Assembly: GCF_030272615.1 (NCBI RefSeq)
Contig: NC_081405.1
Span: 156,691,454 to 156,755,453 of the forward strand
Direction of reading: 5' to 3'
DNA length: 64,000 nt
Source of the DNA: Cryptomeria japonica
Taxonomy: Eukaryota > Streptophyta > Pinopsida > Cupressales > Cupressaceae
This document shows, in pieces, positions 45,111-58,600 of this stretch. The notes beneath the pieces were generated by a model that had not been told where the DNA came from, searched no databases, and saw only the letters and a list, made by a program, of their open reading frames with translations. Both the position numbers and the translations under genes were made by a program. How positions within the stretch are numbered: the first letter of the stretch is position 1; every line of letters starts with the position of its first letter.

Positions 45111-45813
45111 CCACGAGCAAATGAGAGTTGTGTGTAAAGAGCCCTTAGCAAAATATGAAAATCATATGAAATTAAAATTGGCACATCAAAATATATACAC
45201 ACATTTACATGTATAAGAGATTTGAATTTGAAGAAATTTTGTTATCTTATTTGCAAATAAGTCACATGAAACAGGTTTTATAAACCTTCTATTTGATTTC
45301 CAATGCCCAGTATAGTGATACCCTACCCAGCCCAAAAAATATCAGATTTGTTATAATACTTGAAACAAATCAGTCATTTGAAACAACTTCTTCTCAAAAC
45401 TCTTTGGATTGGGATGAATGCCAAAATAGATTTTGTTATATGGTGTGTCGTGTTGAAACCTTAAGTAACCTTAAGTAGCAGAATGTTACATCAAGCAGTT
45501 GGGATGGCTATTGGTTTTCTTTTTTTCTTCCTGAATTAAACCAACACGAACACAGCTGAATATAGCAACCAGTTGAGAGGTGCATATGTGGATAGCCAAA
45601 TGTATTTATCTGCAATAGAAGAAATGAAATTGTTAGAATATGGTTAGGTGAAATATGTTTAGGTAAATAAATGAAAGCCAAAAACATTAAATGCGGTTGC
45701 TATGTTCACCTATGTTTGTGTTGGTGTTCTTGCTCTGGTACGCAATGCAATGTTTATAAAATCTGTTTGCTAATTCCATCTCACCTGGTTGTTGTTTTTT
45801 TATTTGGAGGTTT

Positions 45814-45858
<45 letters not shown>

Positions 45859-47039
45859 TACTTCCATATACATTATACACACACACACACATAGACACAC
45901 ATATATCGAGATATGTAAACAAGCACATACAAGCACAAAATATACATACATATGTATACACACATGAATTTTAGTAGTCAAAGGAATGAATGGGGAAGCA
46001 TACAAAAATAAGGCCGAGAACTGCAAATTTCCATATATTTTTGAGCAAATATCTAAGTGGCGCAAATAAACACAAAAATACTATAGAGTTGTGATGTTGC
46101 TTGTAAGATACATTTGTGCCACGTGATTTATTAGCGCTAGGTTTATTGTACTGTGCGAGAGCTACCTATAGCCACGTAAACCTGCATGACATGAGATTGG
46201 TTGTGTGGTGTTTGAGTCTACGAGGCTCTTGACAGGTAATGTTTTGTTTTCATTTTCAATGGGTTGTGGTGTTTCTTTGAAGGTTGTCTGAGATAACCCT
46301 CAAATTTATTGCCTACATTGATACAGTTGTGGTGCATCTAGGGAAAATTACGTTGTTTAAGTTGATTGCTCTTATTACTAACTACTAAGGATTTTCCCAA
46401 CATTGGGTGAATTAGCTTTCTAAGAATATCATAACCATTACTCATTCTACATGCTAAATCCTTCCTCTAAACATTACTCCAAGTTGTTCATTGCTTGACA
46501 TATTCATCATGTTTGTTCAATAATCAATCAGTAGATTGTAGGCATATTTCATGGTTTCTATGTATAATTTATATACTGATTGTGGATTAGATCAATAAAA
46601 TTGAGTGTATATGGCATTAAATTTGTCTTGTGTGCATAGTATCTATTGTTTAGTATCAACTTTGTCCAACTTAATGTTGTATAATCTATAAAATGGATGC
46701 ACCCTTTTAAGAGTTAAATCTCTTAGTGGACAATGAACGAAGAAAAAAGGGTAGCTTTATCGAGTTTAAAAGGGCCTTGCAATGAGTAGTATGACATCAT
46801 ATTTGAACATGCACATGTATAAGCAACAATATAAAAGATTATCTGTAGCACCTTATAAAGTGGTATTTGTTTGGTCTTTTGGTGATATAGTAGTAAAATA
46901 CTTTTTATTCCTAAAACATTAAATTACTTATTATGTGCTTGTTCTTTTTAATGAAAAGCCTCAACAAAAGGTTCAACATAATATAGATATCCATTGTCAC
47001 GTGCAAAAATGTAATCATTTAAATTTGAAGCACTAAATT
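45111..47039. other. AT-rich spacer with dinucleotide repeats
   Basis: No gene. It contains a (TG)17 run at 45821-45854 and an (AC) run at about 45875-45890, and the other copy of the dispersed repeat noted for 43530-43595 (45580-45645). Confidence 0.5.
45821..45890 (+). repeat. (TG)n followed by (AC)n, able to form a hairpin
   Basis: A 34-bp TG run, about 22 bases of other sequence, then about 16 bp of AC. The two runs are complementary, so either strand could fold back. Confidence 0.9.
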
Positions 47040-47330
47040 TAGCTGTCAAAACCAATCATGAAGCAAAATAGGAGGCCCTTATAGCAAGGATTCAACTTAT
47101 CCATCTAGTTGGTCAGATGAATTGGGTGATTGAAGGGGATTTGTAAATAATGTCGAATGTAGTTAATATGGACTACTGCCCCAATTGGAAGCTCAAAGCA
47201 ATTTTAGAAGGGGTTTCAAAATGGAAAGATAAATTTGTAAGCTTTAAGACCCTACATTGGGTCGAGTGGTTCCAATGGTTGAATTAGTTTTGGTTTAGGA
47301 GAACGGACTGCATTGCAGAGCCTATGATAG
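47040..47330 (+). mobile_element. LINE fragment: RNase H-like domain
   Basis: A plus-strand frame reads EALIARIQLIHLVGQMNWV then IEGD, followed by WKLKAILEGV and a Phe-rich strand. It matches the RNase H-like domain of plant LINE ORF2 (NxEAEYxALIxGL ... EGDS). Stops interrupt it and the upstream polymerase is missing, so it is a dead fragment. Confidence 0.5.
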
Positions 47331-48651
47331 GTGATTGAAAGCACTACCTACATCAGGGATGGCTCAATGAAGCTTATCTCCTTTATCATAGTGTCCACAT
47401 GCTTTGTTCTTTGTATATGTTCCATGATCAGGTTTTGGTGAGATGCTCTATATTTGTGTCAAGGGAGTATTTATTGATAATGTATTATATTTAATATAGG
47501 TTGCTCCACCCTACCATAGTGTTGTTCATACATGCATTGGGTTATTGTTGTATGCTGTTAGTAGTAGTTAGGATATGCCCCGTTTATTATCTACAAACAC
47601 TATATTTATTGCATAATTAGGAATGAAATGTTATATAAACTTAATATATTATTGAAGGTATATAAATGTACTATGTAGTCAAGCCTTACCTTACAATCAT
47701 CAACCATTTCAATCAATAAAAGAGTTAATCACAACAAACATTTTATTCTTCCAAATTGTAATCAAATTTCACAGGGATAAGATATCTTCCATGCTATCAG
47801 CTAGATGGAAAAGAACCTAGGCCTATGATTCTGAAAGTGATCTTGTTGAGTGTAAGAAGTCTAATGTATTTCTCCTACATAATTTTTCAATCAATACTTT
47901 CTATTACTTGTTGGACTTTGTGAAACTCCTATTGCAGGATATTGTAATTTGTCAAATGACTGATTATTGGACTCCCTTCCCAGTCTTATTTCATTAGATT
48001 GTATAAATTTATGCAAATATCAAATTTTAAAAGTAATAATATATGCAAAGTTTGTATTGATAATTCTAACAAAAACCTTGATGTCAAGGTGCATCAAATA
48101 TATTTTGGACAGACTAAAACAATCTATTTCAACACATTTAAAATATCATAGAATCTCTTGAAAAGATATTTCAAAAATTTCAATGAACTAGCTTACTACA
48201 TAAAGTAGATGCAATGTAGATCCATATTAGTGCAGAAGCATATTCCACAAGTATTTTGGCAAGTGTTCAATTGTAATCACAATGATGAAGCCTGTGATCA
48301 TGGCTCATTGTCCTCAATTCTACAAGGAACAAAAAAAATCTATAAGATGCTACCACCATAAAAAATCCATTCCTTACATCATGATCCCATAAATGATGTC
48401 ATATCTAATCATTTTTAATTGACACTACCTAAAATTATGTCTATTTTAGCATTAAGGCCTAATATGCCATCTATCAAAGGAATTGAATTCTTTCAAAGTT
48501 CACTGAAATTATGCATGTTCAATCAATCATTGTCTTTAAAATATCAGCAATGATAAATAAAGCAAAATTAGTAGATCGAAACTATCTTGCTTCTTAAGTA
48601 AATATGTTACTATCATATTCATTTCTCATTACTATAACGCAACCAAAGTTG
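47331..48651. other. AT-rich spacer
   Basis: Nothing beyond short random frames. Confidence 0.5.
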
Positions 48652-49857
48652 GTAACTGTAGCATCCTAAAATTGTAATCCTTGAAATTTTGACCCTATTT
48701 GGGTCTTCACCTTAGTGTTTGTGCCCCTTGGCCTAATTAAAGACTTGATTATGCTCATGCACATCTCAAACATCAAAAAACTTGATTGGCACCCCCTTGG
48801 GCACCTTGGTCCTGATCCAAAATAGTGTAGAACCAGGGTGTCATGCCTTGGTCCTCACCGAGACCAGGGCGTGGTGTCATGGTCCTCCCTAAATTGGGCC
48901 CTCTTTAAACCCATTTTCACATTTCAAATTTGAGCGAGACTCCCCTCTCTGTGTCAACTCATGTTAGAAAATTAATTTGTTTTCTCAATGGGCAAGTATA
49001 TTTTTGAGGATTTCCCTTCTCATTTGAACATCCATATACATGTGATATATCTATCAAGAATCCGACAATCACAAGAGATAAATTATTCAAGCATTCAAGA
49101 GCAATTGAGCATCTTCAATCTTCCTTCAAGCCTTGGAGCAAAAATAAAGTCAAGATTCAAGCATTGAAGTGGAGATCTACATCCGATTTCATGAAACCCT
49201 AATTCCATGTGGAGGCAAGTAAAACTTTACAAGGAGGTATAATCATTCAATTTTTCATTCACAATTCATCATCTCCCTCAAAAGGAGAACCTTTCCTTTT
49301 AGTCGTTTCAATTACATTTATCTCAATTTCATGGTTAAGTTTAAAACCAAGGCTTGAGCTAAGGCAAGACCCTATTCCCAACCTATTTTCCTTTCTTTCG
49401 ATGTGTAGGAAATAGGTGTGTAGCTATACTTCTTAGAATAAGATTCAGACACAGAGACAAAACAACCCTTTTTTAGTGAAATTTGGAGGACCGTGTTGTT
49501 GTATCACGTTCCCTGCTTTTTCGAGACATTTTTGCAAGGTAGATCCGAATCAGATTATATTACTCAGATCAAGGTGCACAACAAAATCTCTAACCTGTAG
49601 CTCATTATTTTCTTAGTTTTGTTTTCGATTTCAGCACTTTACCCTAAATTAGCATTTCAACTTACAAAAAAGGGAAAAACACATAATAATCAATCAATCC
49701 ACTTAGTATTCAATCCTTATTTGATTTGTGGCTGAATCTAGTGGATTCCTCCCCTCTTTTGAATGTAAAGGAATTCCTACCCAAAGAAAAAATTGATTTG
49801 GTGATTTCTCCTTCTATGTTGCAAATTGCAAAATCAAAATTTCCCCTTTACAGTAAC
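48652..49857 (+). mobile_element. Solo Gypsy-type LTR with perfect target duplication
   Basis: LTR 48657-49852 (1196 bp) begins TGTAGCATCCTAAAATTG and ends CCCCTTTACA. The flanking 5-mers are both GTAAC (48652-48656 and 49853-49857). No internal domain remains, so the element was lost by recombination between its LTRs. Same family as 1-982 and 61523-62726, and the start resembles the 29591 LTR. Confidence 0.9.
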
Positions 49858-50779
49858 TGAAAAAATCACTAAAATCTTGACTTCCTTTGAACACCTAAGG
49901 CATACCCTTGGATGTTATTTGTAAGACTCCAATATGTAAAGGATGAACCCCACCATTGTTCCCATTCCCCTCCATCATATGCATCCTAGGTAAATATAGT
50001 GGGTGAAATACAATACTCCTAATTTAAAATATGAATAAACCTGATTTAGATTAGTTATAAATAAGTGAACTAATTCATTGTTTTTAGAACAATTATTTTC
50101 AATTGGATTTTTTTTAATGTGTTAATTCTTTGTTTTGATCTTAGAATGAAGAAGATATCAAAGATAAACTCTTCACAAATAAAATATAATTCATATGGAT
50201 CTATATCTCTTGCAATAATATGTGTTACATAGGAATGCAAAACCACCCCTTAAACGCTCATCCCTTTCCCCTTAGGCATTTCAGGGAGATGGAAGAGTAG
50301 GTTAAGTCCTCTGGCAATTCCCTCCGAACAAACAAATTCTAGAAATGCACCCCCATTTTAAGGGAACACTCGGTTGTCCCCAAGGTAGCTAGAGATGTCC
50401 CAGACATCCACCCAAGCTGTCCTAAGAATGACCAAGCACCCCATACAACAAAGAAAAGTTTTATAATGTTTTGCAAAACAACATTTGTTCATCATAACAC
50501 AAAAGAAGATCATTAAATATATCATGCCAACATTATAATAGCAGCAATAAATATATCATGATAATAGTCTAACAACAATTAAATTTATTATGACAATAGT
50601 GACAACACAACTGTGATACATGACTCTAAATGCTTTGAGGTTCCACTAAAAACAAAAAATGCAGCCTATGTTTCCCAGTTATTTTTATATTATTTTTTTT
50701 ACAAAAAAGGTCATACCCAAAAGGCCCACAATGAGTGAAATAATCTAAGGAGCAGAATTTTGATGAGACAAAGGGGCTT
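49858..50779. other. Spacer
   Basis: No gene seen. The block at about 50230-50430 is C/A-rich and somewhat less AT-rich than its flanks. Confidence 0.4.
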
Positions 50780-52490
50780 TTGACTAGAATGATAAAAGTG
50801 GGCTAAGGCCTAATGAGTTTGTTTTCAATGTTGTTATTGATGGGTACAACAAGGAAGGTAACTTGGTTGAGGGATATAAGGTGTTGAATACAATGCTTGA
50901 TATGGGTGCTTTGCTTGATTTTATTACATATAATTCATTTATCATTGCACTCTTTGAGTGTGGGAAGACAGAGGAGTCAAAGAAACTTGTGAATGAGCTG
51001 TTGTGTCAAGGTTTGGTGCCCAACAAGTTTACTTATACCTATCTAATCCATGGATATTTCAAGTAGGGAAACATGTCAAAAGAAACTAATATCTTGATTA
51101 GAATGTTGTAGAAGGGGCATCAGCCTAATGTGGTCACTTATTGTTCTCTTATCATTGGATTATTTGTATTGGGCAAGGTTCATAAGGCCTTCTTTATTTG
51201 AGATAAAATAGTGGCAAAAAGTCTCGGATGCTACACTTTACAATGCATTGACTAGTGAACTTTGTAAGGAAGCTCTTCTGGCTGATGCAAAAAAATCATG
51301 ATTGAAATTTTGGAGAAAGGTTGACTTGCAAATAACTTTACTTAAGTTATAGTAATAGATGGGTATTGTAGGGAGGGTAAAAAGAGTGAAGACATCAAGA
51401 TATTTCATTTTATGTTTGGAAAGGGCATCGGATCAAGAATTGTTGGTTATAATGAAACGATAAAAGGCTATAGTAAGTTAGGTATAATGAAACATGTATG
51501 TTCATGTGTTGTACAAAATATGAAGTAATGACTGGTTCATGATAATTTCACCTTCACTGCTCCCATAGATGGATATTGCAAACTTAAAAACACCTAAGGA
51601 TGTGAAATTGTTTAATCAAATGGCAAGGAGAGGGTGTAAGGAGGATGCTATCCCTTACAATGCACCAATTTAAGAGTACTATAAAGAAGAAAAAATGCAA
51701 GAAACACATGTGTTGTTTGAGAACATGCAAAAAAATGGACTGGACCTAAATGAGGTTGCTTATAGCATTGTCATACAAGGGTACTACAAGGATAGCAATA
51801 TTGTGGGAGCAATAGAACTTTTTGATGAAATGTTGTAGAAGGGTTTTATACATAATGAAGTGACATATAATATACTTATTTATGGACTCTGGAAGGCCAA
51901 CAACATGTAGTTAGGACACTTGGAACAAAGTGTGCACACAAAATTTCCAACCATCTCTTATATAATGTTGTATGATGATTGGGATTATAAGGCTACAACT
52001 TATAATATATTATCATGGGTCGTTGTGCTAGGAAAAAATCACAACCAGTTCTCAAATTGAAAGACAAAATGTTCACAGAAGGTTCTCTACCAGATTAAGT
52101 TACATTTGCATCTTTGTTGCATGGTTTATGTGACAAGAATAAACTAAATGATGTGGATAAGATTTTACGTAAAAAATATAGAGATTTACAAGATGTTCAC
52201 TAAGACTTAAAATCTTGAATATACACTACAATATTTAGCCAAGCCTTGAAAAATCACAATGTTGCATAATGATTAGGATTATAAGATTGCAACTTATAAT
52301 ATAGTTATCATGGGTCTTTGTGTTAAGAAATAATCACATTTGGCTCTCAAATTGAAAGAAAAAATGTCCACAATAGGTTTTCTACTAGATGGTGTTACAT
52401 TTGTAGTTTTTTTGCATGGTTTATGTGACAAGAACAAAATAAATGACATGCATAAGATTTTATGTAAAAAAATTCAAAGATTTGCAAGAT
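50780..52490 (+). pseudogene. Broken P-class pentatricopeptide repeat (PPR) gene
   Basis: PPR proteins bind organelle RNA. From about 50805 the frame gives 35-residue PPR motifs: NEFVFNVVIDGYNKEGNLVE, then DFITYNSFIIALFECGKTEE, then NKFTYTYLIHGYF, ending at an in-frame TAG (51064-51066). Further motifs follow in the same and other frames, e.g. QPNVVTYCSLIIGL, LNEVAYSIVIQGYYKDSNIV with FDEML, and VTYNILIYGL near 51870. A stretch of about 240 bp is duplicated: 51964 onward matches 52258 onward (offset 294 bp), sharing the segment TTGCATGGTTTATGTGACAA. Many stops and frame changes make this a pseudogene, with at least seven PPR units still traceable. No promoter or transit peptide was found. Confidence 0.8.
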
Positions 52491-53989
52491 GTTCACAAAA
52501 AAATTTAAAGCCTGAAAATACACAACAATATTTAAAAAATCCTTTAAAAAATTACAATAATCCTCTAAACTTCCAAGGATTTACTAAATATTTAAAGGCT
52601 CTAAATTATCACTTACATTCAGTGAGAAACTATTTAAAAAACGAAAAAGAGAACAAAAATTTACGTTACTGTCTTCAAGAAAATTATTCATTGTGTTCTA
52701 AAAGCTAGGTTTGTAGAATATTAATAGGTGCTTCTATAAGTATCAAACATTTGCCCTAAAAGCTCTCACTAATAACTAAAACTCAAAATGCATATCAAAT
52801 TTCATGGTCCGTGTTAAGTAATCTAAATCATTTAGCATTAATATTAACAAAAAAGATTTATAAAAATAAAAAATTCTAAAGATATGACAGTAAGATCCAT
52901 TACCTCAACAAAATTCTTTCACAAATAAATTCTAGAAAATTTCTAAGAAATCACTTCCACTCAAAAAATTTGGTTCACTCAAACCTTATAGCAACAAAAA
53001 GTGTTCAACGAAATCAATGAAACTGCTCACAATAATAACGACTTAAACTAAGTTACCGAAATGAAGACACATAAAATGAAGGGAATATGAGAGAAAAGAA
53101 AAGAAGAAATAAAAAACCCAAAATAAAACACGTCAACAAACTAAGCAAAACTCTTACTCATTTATAGCAAGCATACAAAAAATACCACACATTTTTGAGT
53201 TTTTGTGAATCTTTACACCAAAACCCTGACTTGTTGATTTCGATCATTGTTTCAAGTTGCAACTTACACTTACAATTGTATCCTATCTCCCTATACACTA
53301 CACTTGGTTGTCGAATAAGTATTCTATCCTATCCTTGAATTTATAAATATTACATAACTACTGTATTTTTGGCTCCAAAGCACAAAACTCACCAGATAAA
53401 ACTACATATTTTTTACATTGCATCCAGCACAAATATAACATTAAAATATGTTTCTATTTTAATAGTAGGAATTATGGCCATCGGCATAAGAAAACCCATC
53501 AAAGAAAAAAAATTAAAAATCAATAAGAGCTTAGAATAAATACCCAATCTTCAAGGTGAAAGCAGGGATGAATGATGCCATTCATGTCCAAGTTGAGATT
53601 ATCGAACTACATTTTATTAAGGTTTGGCTTACTGGTATCAACTGGAACATCAACACCATTGATTTCCTATTTCTCTTCTTCTATAACATCCACCACGATC
53701 AATGGATTTTTGTCTGCCAACCATTAGTAAAATTTGTAAAATGAAGGGACACCCATTTCCTCTTCTCTAGAGAAAAATTGAAAAAATAATAGAAAACCTC
53801 TTATGAGGGGTATACCTCGTAGATCTCGTTGGGTGGGCTGATGCGTCATGTATGCCAATGTGCATTTTGATGGAGGGGCCCTCCCATTATATAGGGAACT
53901 ACTGGTGGCAAAATTGAGAGGTAATTATAATTAGAATTGTAATTATCTCGCTTGCCTTCGGATTATTCTGAGAGAGGGTATCATGATAT
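52491..53989. other. AT-rich spacer
   Basis: Short frames only (for example 53556-53744), without motifs or splice structure. Confidence 0.5.
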
Positions 53990-54665
53990 AGGGCTCAAGG
54001 AGTGAGCATAAGCAGACAACGCCCTCGCTTGTGTTGGCGCTATCTTTTGAATGACGGAAGTGCTCCATTTGAATCACCTTCTGCAATTTAGTAAGAGATT
54101 CAACAATGTTACCTCATTAGCATGCAGAAAATCCAATCTAAAAGAGGAGAAAAGCTCAACATAAACTTCCAATTGTTAATTTAAAAAAAAAAAAAAAAAG
54201 GCCATATTATTGTATTCACAAACCATGCAATTCTAACTGACCTTAAAGAAAGAAAAAAAATGGAACCACCGAGACAGAGTAACCCTCTGAAATCTGTGGT
54301 TGTAGTTCAGCTTTAACCTATGCAACAAAAGAAATTTTTATCTGGCAGATTTAGACTAAAAAAACATGGAACTTTACCTTGGTGATGATTTTGTTCGAGG
54401 ATCTTAGAAAACGCAAAACCAAATCTTCTTTTGGTTTGGGCATGATCAAGTTCAAGAAGGAATTACGATTTTCAGCATTAATTATAATAATTAACAGCCA
54501 CAGAAATAAGGTTCTCAGGGATGGCAGAGGACAACTGGCATCGTACAGTTCCATTGCTGGGTAATAAATGATAAAACATATAAAAGCAAGCACGTAAGCT
54601 GGACAGGATTTCCAATCTCTGGTTTCTGGGATATGACAATTTTCCAAGGCTAGAAAGACCACACT
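53990..54665 (-). other. Possible exons of an unidentified minus-strand host gene
   Basis: The minus strand shows several exon-like edges. One open stretch ends NLIMPKPKEDLVLRFLRSSN plus KIITK at a GT donor near 54376. A TTGCATAG acceptor near 54320 is followed by VKAELQPQISEGYSVSVV. An AAATTGCAG acceptor near 54090 is followed by a frame reading FRHSKDSANTSEGVVCLC. Composition is less AT-biased than in the flanks. No family is recognised, and this may be chance. Confidence 0.2.
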
Positions 54666-54979
54666 AAAGTCTATCAGCTAATGATCGTATTTTAAGAATA
54701 ACACTTATTTTTAAGACACTGTTATTAAAATAAGAAATTAAAAAACAGAGTACAACGAAAAAGACGCGGTCATTAAGGAAGCCAATGGCTTTCTGTTTTA
54801 TCTCGTCCTGGGCTTCTTAAACCTCACGCTCTTCAGACACGGCGTTAGGCTCGCTACTGCGCTCTTACAGCTTAACTGTGTCACCGCTTTGCTACTGCAA
54901 CCATGATTTTTGATGAATAAAACTCTACCAGATGTTAACAAGCGATTGAACAACGTATAGAAAAACAAACCGACAAGAC

Positions 54980-55615
54980 CATTTTTAGTGAAAAATGGCG
55001 TCACTTCTGACCAATATTCGCTATGGATAAGCTCTCAAACTGCAACTTCCAGCCTATCTTGTAACTTGTACTGTCTCCTGATGTATACAGTGCTTACCCC
55101 ACTCAGGAATATAATGAATAATGGCGACAATTCTGCAAATATTCGCCTCGGATTATCTTTTGTCCTACCAATTCTGTCATAGCTTGGATTGCATGTACAC
55201 CATTGTCTCGTGCAGGAATCGTTCGAGCCTCTGTAGGGGATTTGTAATGGAAATATTTTGGAAGTAGTAAGTACTAAATTTTCAACCCGTGATATGTGTG
55301 TGGAGTATGTTTCAGAAAAGACAGGATGTGGAGACATACCCGGTGAAGGGTCTGGCTGGAGAAATGTCTTCATAATATTAATGGTATAAGGTTTAGGGTT
55401 TCCCATGTGCAGAGTGTGGGAAGGTGAAGCATCTTGGGCAGCACGTTATGTTGTACAGCTTGGGAACTTCTTTTTTTCCCAAGTGAACGTTGAAGTGTTT
55501 CCTATACGACTGGGGATTAAACAACATATCTAGTCTAAAACGCCACCGACTTGGTCATCTGCAGTTGAAAACTGTCTGTAAACAAGCACAGGAAATGTTT
55601 TATAATTTATAATCT
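54980..55615 (-). repeat. Diverged duplicate of the lipoxygenase upstream region
   Basis: Matches 22225-22740 in order and orientation through blocks: GGCGTCACTTCTG; ACTGCAACTT; CACTCAGG; CATGTGCAGAGTG (CATGTGCGCAGTG at the gene); TGGGCAGCA (CGGGCAGCA); and GAAAACT...GTAAACA (GTAGACA) before TGTTTTAT. Between blocks it is diverged, with length changes. No lipoxygenase exon can be recognised on its downstream (lower-coordinate) side. Confidence 0.55.
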
Positions 55616-58600
55616 TTTATTTAACCTGGCAGTCAATCATATCATATTTGATTGGTTAAGAAATCATTTTCAGTGAATCATATTACATGTGATAGACAAG
55701 AATTCATTATCTAACTTAAAACTATGACACACATTTATTTGAATGGTGTTTATATTGTTTTTCTCCAAACAGATGCCAAGAAAACCCCTCATATTGTACA
55801 GCAAAACAAAATATAAATGTAGAAATAAACCATAACTGTACAAGCAGATTAGTTAATGAAAGGTCGTACCCACTAAATTTGTCTTCTGCGTTATTTGATT
55901 TTATGATCTATTTTATTGTTGAGCTGTTTTTCTTGTGAGATCTTCTGGTAACTTTAAATGATATGTTTCATGCATTTGGACATATGGATCAACAATAGAA
56001 TAAATTGGTGAATTAACATAACGAATTGTTGAGTTGAGTATTTAATTAGTCAGGTCAATCATTTTTGACCCAATAATTTTATTAGTTGTCTATAAGTGAG
56101 GTAAGAAATAAGATTGTTTGGACTAATGGATAGAAAGTGTGACGATCTATATATAGTCTAGTCATAAACACCCATATAAACTTTTGCTCCATCTACAACT
56201 TAAGAAATTACTTTAGCTTTCACAACTAGATACTTGGTGATTGGAAAGTCGTGATCTCAATCAACAATATGAAGAACTAAAACTAATGTTGCTTCGTATG
56301 ACTTTGTTCATGCAGATGCGATTTTGGAACTATTGACTCTTGCCCTAATACCTCTATGTCTAATTATGCTAGTTTTGCTCCATATATCCTTGCCCCCCTA
56401 TAGGTGTTTATACCAAGACTATTCTTGTCTTTGGAACTACATAGTCTAATATATCTCAAAGTATCTAGGTAGCTTTAGTTTAAGAGGATGTTGGGACCCC
56501 ATATGTCATGTATCTATGAGTTATTTTTCTCTATAAATTGTTACTTGTTTTCTTACCTCATTTGTTTGTCTGCAATTTTTGTTATTTGAATTTTTTTTTA
56601 GTTGCTGAATTTTACTCTCAATTTAGAATCCTTTATTTTGGCTTAAAAAGGAGGTCCTAAAACTTGTGTTGGGAGCTAGGAAGGCTTTTTAGAACCTTAT
56701 TGGCACCAAACACTATTTTCCTAACCTCCTTTTGTTTGCCAAAATTTGGCTAAGCTGAGCATCACATTTTGCCAAGCTTTTGAAACCTTTATTGTCTTCT
56801 AGCAAGGATTAAATAACATTGTTGGAGCCCAATAGGCTCTTTATAACTTTTAAAGGTGGCAAAATTGGGGATCTTAGATAATATTTTTTTAGTGGTAATA
56901 GAACAAATTTATTTACAAAAGTGGATTCTTCTTCCAATGGGATTTCTAGAAAAATCAAAATTGAAGATGAAAAAGTTGGTGTAAAAAAACATTGGTCAGT
57001 TGGATTGGTTTTATAACCTTTGTTGGGAGCCAACAAGGTTTTTGCAACCTTATCGTCTTGATAAAATTCTTATAACTTGCAAAGATTGTGATGGTTTGGT
57101 GGTTTTTGGAACTTTCTAGTGATTTTGGAACTACCATAGGTTCCCAATATTGGTTTCAGTCAACAAGCTAAGTCAACAAAAAAATTATGCAGAAAGGATT
57201 GAGGTAGTTTCTTATCCACCCATGATTCCTAACATATTCTTTTTTGCCAATGGAAAATGTCAACATATGAAATGGTAAATAGGGTGGAATTTTGTGTAAG
57301 GAAAAAGTTGGACATGGTTCTCTAAATCTATGGAATTATCAAAAGGATGTAAAATAATGCTATTCATTTATAACTCCACAAAGTAGGGATGAATGCATGC
57401 AATAAAGAAAGAATGACACCCATAGCATGCTATTTTTAGGTTTGGCTTCCAAAATCATTGTAAGTTTGTAATTAAGATGAAGGCCTAATTTAGATCAACG
57501 AGAAAGTGATATAAGATGATTGATTATTTGCTAAAAATAGTTTGAGCACCAGATGCAATGCTACAGGTTTTGGGTGTTTTCACTCACCCACCTACTAGCA
57601 AAATTTTACCCACCAACTATCCCTCCATCCTTGAGAACCTTTAATGGCTAGAAGTGGCACTCACATGGAGTATGATTATTTCCCATACTCCATAGGTACA
57701 TAAAAATATGATTTGACCTAATTTTAGGTACTAAAATGATGGAAACCCCTCATAGTCAAACAAGATCACTACTTGCAAATCCAAAAGTAGTCAGTTTTTA
57801 AAACCCATGCTCAAGTTTACATGTCTCCTAGATTTTGGGTGACCTAAAGAGGAGTATATACTCATTGGATTTTTTTTTCCAAAGGATTCAAAATTCGGTT
57901 GGAAAGGAACAAGGGACAAAAATCAACTATAGAAACCTAGGGTTTCCATTTTAGTGAAGCAAAAGACACGCTTATTGTAATTTAATGATGTGTTTATATA
58001 AATTGTGTACAAGATAAATGTTGTAACCTCGTGGAGAGACAATTCACTTACAATATAATAAACCTTGTTTGGGTGTCTCCATTAACATTGTGTTTGTTTC
58101 AAGATTTTTTTGTGATCAGTTGCCTAGCTAAATGAGTAAAAACCTTGCAAAGAGTTGTGTAGGTTGGTCTATGCATTGCTAAGTTAACTCCTAGACTAAT
58201 ATTCTAAAAATTTAATTATTTTAATAAATTATGTGTAGAACCTTGTTTTTTTATGTACTAAAGGAAATATAGTTTTCAGTTGAATTTTCATTAAGTTTTC
58301 CCTTTGACATTTTGGTAAACTACATATTTGAATGAAAACATGACTTTGTTGTCCTACATGAATCAACACCAATATGAAAAATTCACTTGTCGTCACCCTA
58401 ATACCAAAAAATAAATAAAATAGAAACACTTTCGTTTAGTTATGATTTGGTATATTTTATAATATTTAAGTTTACGATATACTAGCAAAGTTGTCCAAAT
58501 ATATCTATTTCATTAGAACTTATGTTTGATAAATTATCTATTATTTAAGGTGTATATCTTTATTTTCCAAACTATCACATATTTATATATTGTGACACCA

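Noticed and set aside
45671-46065. Cys/Val- and His/Thr-rich frames near 45.8 kb
   Set aside because: Produced by the TG/AC dinucleotide runs.
54798-55004. First exon of a second lipoxygenase beside the duplicated upstream region
   Set aside because: The frame does not resemble a PLAT domain N-terminus, and no TATA box stands at the matching distance.
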